In this document: piece by piece, positions 6,745 through 8,195 of the stretch
Position numbering within the stretch: position 1 is the first letter of the stretch
How the letters are laid out: every line of letters starts with the position of its first letter
DNA from: Helicobacter sp.
Lineage (GTDB): Bacteria > Campylobacterota > Campylobacteria > Campylobacterales > Helicobacteraceae
Direction of reading: 5' to 3'
Length of the DNA: 8,195 nt
NCBI RefSeq assembly: GCF_029067145.1
Contig: NZ_JAIEFA010000044.1
Span: 1 to 8,195, forward strand
Notes under the pieces: generated by a model
Databases searched by the model: none
The model's input: only the letters and a program-made list of their open reading frames with translations
Told to the model about the DNA's origin: nothing
Translations under genes and position numbers: made by a program

Positions 6745-6757
6745 AACATCATTCTTT
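6742..6757 (-). promoter_or_regulatory. Translation start region of the ligase gene: TTG start overlapping a three-codon ORF
   Basis: Leftward, an AAAGA site (6757-6753) precedes TTG (6744-6742) by eight bases. Two tandem ATG codons (6752-6750 and 6749-6747) lie between them in another frame and read ATG ATG TTT TGA, so the TGA overlaps the TTG. In the ligase frame the nearest upstream stop is TAA at 6762-6760, and no ATG exists before residue 43, past the signal peptide. TTG is therefore the only sensible start unless a base is missing from the T-run. Confidence 0.6.
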
Positions 6758-6772
6758 GGTTAAGAAAAGCCA

Positions 6773-8125
6773 TTATAAACCTTGCTCAATCATTGCGTTT
6801 GCAACTTTTCTGAATCCTGCGATATTTGCTCCAAGCACAAGATTTGTAGGTTCGCCAAACTCTTTTGCAGTTTCGCTTGCATTTGCATAGATATTTTTCA
6901 TAATATTATGCAATTTTTTATCCACTTCTTCAAAAGTCCAAGCAGTCATTGCCGCATTTTGGCTCATTTCAAGCCCGCTTGTCGCTACACCGCCAGCATT
7001 TGCTGCTTTGCCCGGACCATAGCAAATTTTTGCATTCAAGAATTTATGCACTGCTTCAATGGTTGAAGGCATATTTGCACCCTCACTCACGCATTTACAA
7101 CCATTTTTAAGCAAATTATCCGCATCTTTTGCGTTAATTTCATTCTGTGTTGCACTTGGGAATGCCGCAAATGCTGGAATCGCCCATAATGGATTAGAAT
7201 CTTTTGGATAATCTTTTACACTTGTCCATTTTGCGCTGCTGCGCTCTTTAGCATAAGATTCCAAGCTTTCGCGTCTTACTTCTTTAATCTCTTTTAATAA
7301 TGCTAAATCAATGCCTTTTTCATCATAAATCATACCCTTAGAATCGCTGATTGTTACAGGTTTTGCTCCAAGTTGTTGGAGTTTTTCCACTGTATAAATT
7401 GCAACATTTCCACTTCCTGAAACTAAGCAAGTTTTGCCCTCTAACTCTCCAAAATTGCTATTTTTTAACATTTCTTGTGCAAAATACACACTTCCATAAC
7501 CTGTTGCTTCTGTGCGCACCAAACTTCCGCCCCAAAGCAGAGATTTACCCGTCAAAACACCCTCGTAGCGATTCGTTAGTTTTTTGTATTGTCCAAACAA
7601 ATAACCAATCTCTCGTCCGCCTACTCCAATGTCTCCTGCTGGCACATCTGTATGCGCTCCAATATGACGATACAATTCATTCATAAACGCTTGACAGAAT
7701 CGCATTACTTCTCTATCGCTTTTACCTTTAGGGTCAAAGTCGCTTCCACCTTTGCCGCCACCCATTGCAAGCCCTGTCAAAGAATTTTTAAAAATTTGCT
7801 CAAATCCCAAGAATTTAATAATGCCTTCTGTTACACTAGGATGGAATCTCAAGCCTCCCTTATAAGGTCCAAGCAAGGAGCTAAACTCAATACGATAACC
7901 ACGATTGACTTGAATCTCACCTTTATCATCTTCCCAAGTTACGCGAAAGTTAATTTGACGCTCTGGAATTACAATACGGTCTAAAACTTTATAGGTTTCA
8001 TATCTTTTATCTTTTTTTAGTGCGGGCTCAATAGATTCTAATACCTCTTTAACTGCTTGATGAAACTCTACTTGGTCGGGATAAAGTCTTTGGACTTTTT
8101 CAATAACATCTTGTGTATAAGACAT
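6773..8125 (-). CDS. gdhA: NADP-type glutamate dehydrogenase
   Basis: GdhA makes glutamate from 2-oxoglutarate and ammonium with NAD(P)H in the cytoplasm and so assimilates nitrogen. The length of 450 residues is standard for the small hexameric family (E. coli about 447). Substrate-site residues are visible at the expected places: Lys89 in GPYKGG, Lys113, the catalytic Lys125 in the signature LAMGGGKGGSDFDP (119-132), and Asp165 in PAGDIGVG. The coenzyme domain has the loop GSGNVA (237-242), and SDSKG (260-264) at the end of the next strand. The latter resembles NADP-specific E. coli GdhA more than NAD-specific clostridial enzymes, so NADP use is inferred. NAGGVATSGLEMSQN (376-390) is a conserved stretch near the glutamate site. 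The ATG has an AAAAGGAGA ribosome site six bases upstream. The ligase gene follows after 28 nt with no terminator. Confidence 0.97.
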   Translation of the reverse strand: MSYTQDVIEKVQRLYPDQVEFHQAVKEVLESIEPALKKDKRYETYKVLDRIVIPERQINFRVTWEDDKGEIQVNRGYRIEFSSLLGPYKGGLRFHPSVTEGIIKFLGFEQIFKNSLTGLAMGGGKGGSDFDPKGKSDREVMRFCQAFMNELYRHIGAHTDVPAGDIGVGGREIGYLFGQYKKLTNRYEGVLTGKSLLWGGSLVRTEATGYGSVYFAQEMLKNSNFGELEGKTCLVSGSGNVAIYTVEKLQQLGAKPVTISDSKGMIYDEKGIDLALLKEIKEVRRESLESYAKERSSAKWTSVKDYPKDSNPLWAIPAFAAFPSATQNEINAKDADNLLKNGCKCVSEGANMPSTIEAVHKFLNAKICYGPGKAANAGGVATSGLEMSQNAAMTAWTFEEVDKKLHNIMKNIYANASETAKEFGEPTNLVLGANIAGFRKVANAMIEQGL

Positions 8126-8163
8126 TTGATTCTCCTTTTGTGAAATTTAACATTGGCATTGTA
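8126..8163 (-). promoter_or_regulatory. gdhA leader: candidate -10 box and strong ribosome site
   Basis: Leftward, TACAAT (8163-8158) matches the -10 consensus in five of six bases and would start the transcript near 8151. AGGAG within AAAAGGAGA (8139-8131) then lies six bases before the ATG, the strongest ribosome site in the window. The DNA behind the -10 is a run of A/T with no clear -35. A direct repeat, CATTG-G-CATTG (8151-8161 on the plus strand), sits across the predicted start. Confidence 0.45.
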
Positions 8164-8179
8164 TTAAAACTTTAATTAA

Positions 8180-8195
8180 TATAATCTTATATAAT
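8180..8195 (+). promoter_or_regulatory. Two rightward TATAAT boxes at the window edge
   Basis: On the plus strand TATAAT occurs at 8180-8185 and again at 8190-8195. Both are perfect -10 hexamers facing away from gdhA, so they could serve a divergent gene beyond the window. The sequence is extremely AT-rich and no downstream gene is visible, so chance occurrence is quite possible. Confidence 0.25.

Noticed and set aside
6741..6752. Phase-variable switch at the ligase start
   Set aside because: A run of only four T is too short for slipped-strand switching at notable rates; it is kept only as a question of start choice or sequence error.

Overview
The window looks like a piece of chromosome from a member of the Campylobacterota, most likely an enterohepatic Helicobacter or a close relative. 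The reasons are low GC content (mid-30s percent by eye), AAGG/AGGA-type ribosome sites, promoters that show a -10 box but little -35, and a gene set typical of the group: AcnB as the aconitase, a periplasmic di-heme cytochrome c peroxidase, an LptG-TruA pair, an exported minimal ATP-dependent DNA ligase, and an NADP-type GdhA. The assignment rests on protein character and gene content; no database search was possible.

Layout. The left half reads rightward. acnB (70-2619) is followed by a strong intrinsic terminator. ccp (2833-3864) then has its own promoter region, which carries a perfect 9-bp dyad just downstream of the likely -10, and ends in a perfect 12-bp terminator hairpin. The right half reads leftward, convergent with ccp. 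gdhA (8125-6773) is followed after 28 nt by a signal-peptide-bearing ATP-dependent ligase of the Lig E type (6744-5908). After a 110-nt gap with its own promoter-like signals come lptG (5797-4754) and, 20 nt later, truA (4733-3939). No stretch over 300 nt lacks a gene. No tRNA, rRNA, CRISPR, insertion sequence or prophage was seen.

How the parts fit. AcnB (citrate to isocitrate) and GdhA (2-oxoglutarate to glutamate) lie close together in central carbon and nitrogen metabolism. Ccp removes periplasmic hydrogen peroxide with electrons from the cytochrome c pool. LptG is an inner-membrane subunit of the lipopolysaccharide exporter, and TruA modifies the tRNA anticodon arm. The ligase is the least ordinary gene: it has all the nucleotidyltransferase motifs but also a Sec signal peptide, which would place it in the periplasm.

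The region is mostly conserved housekeeping sequence, and I see no clear sign of an undescribed defence or mobile system. The points most worth a second look are the exported ligase (its CxxC pair, its TTG start next to a T4 run, and its link to gdhA), the dyads in the ccp and lptG control regions, a cysteine-rich insertion in TruA, and a strong local excess of GATTC/GAATC pentamers.
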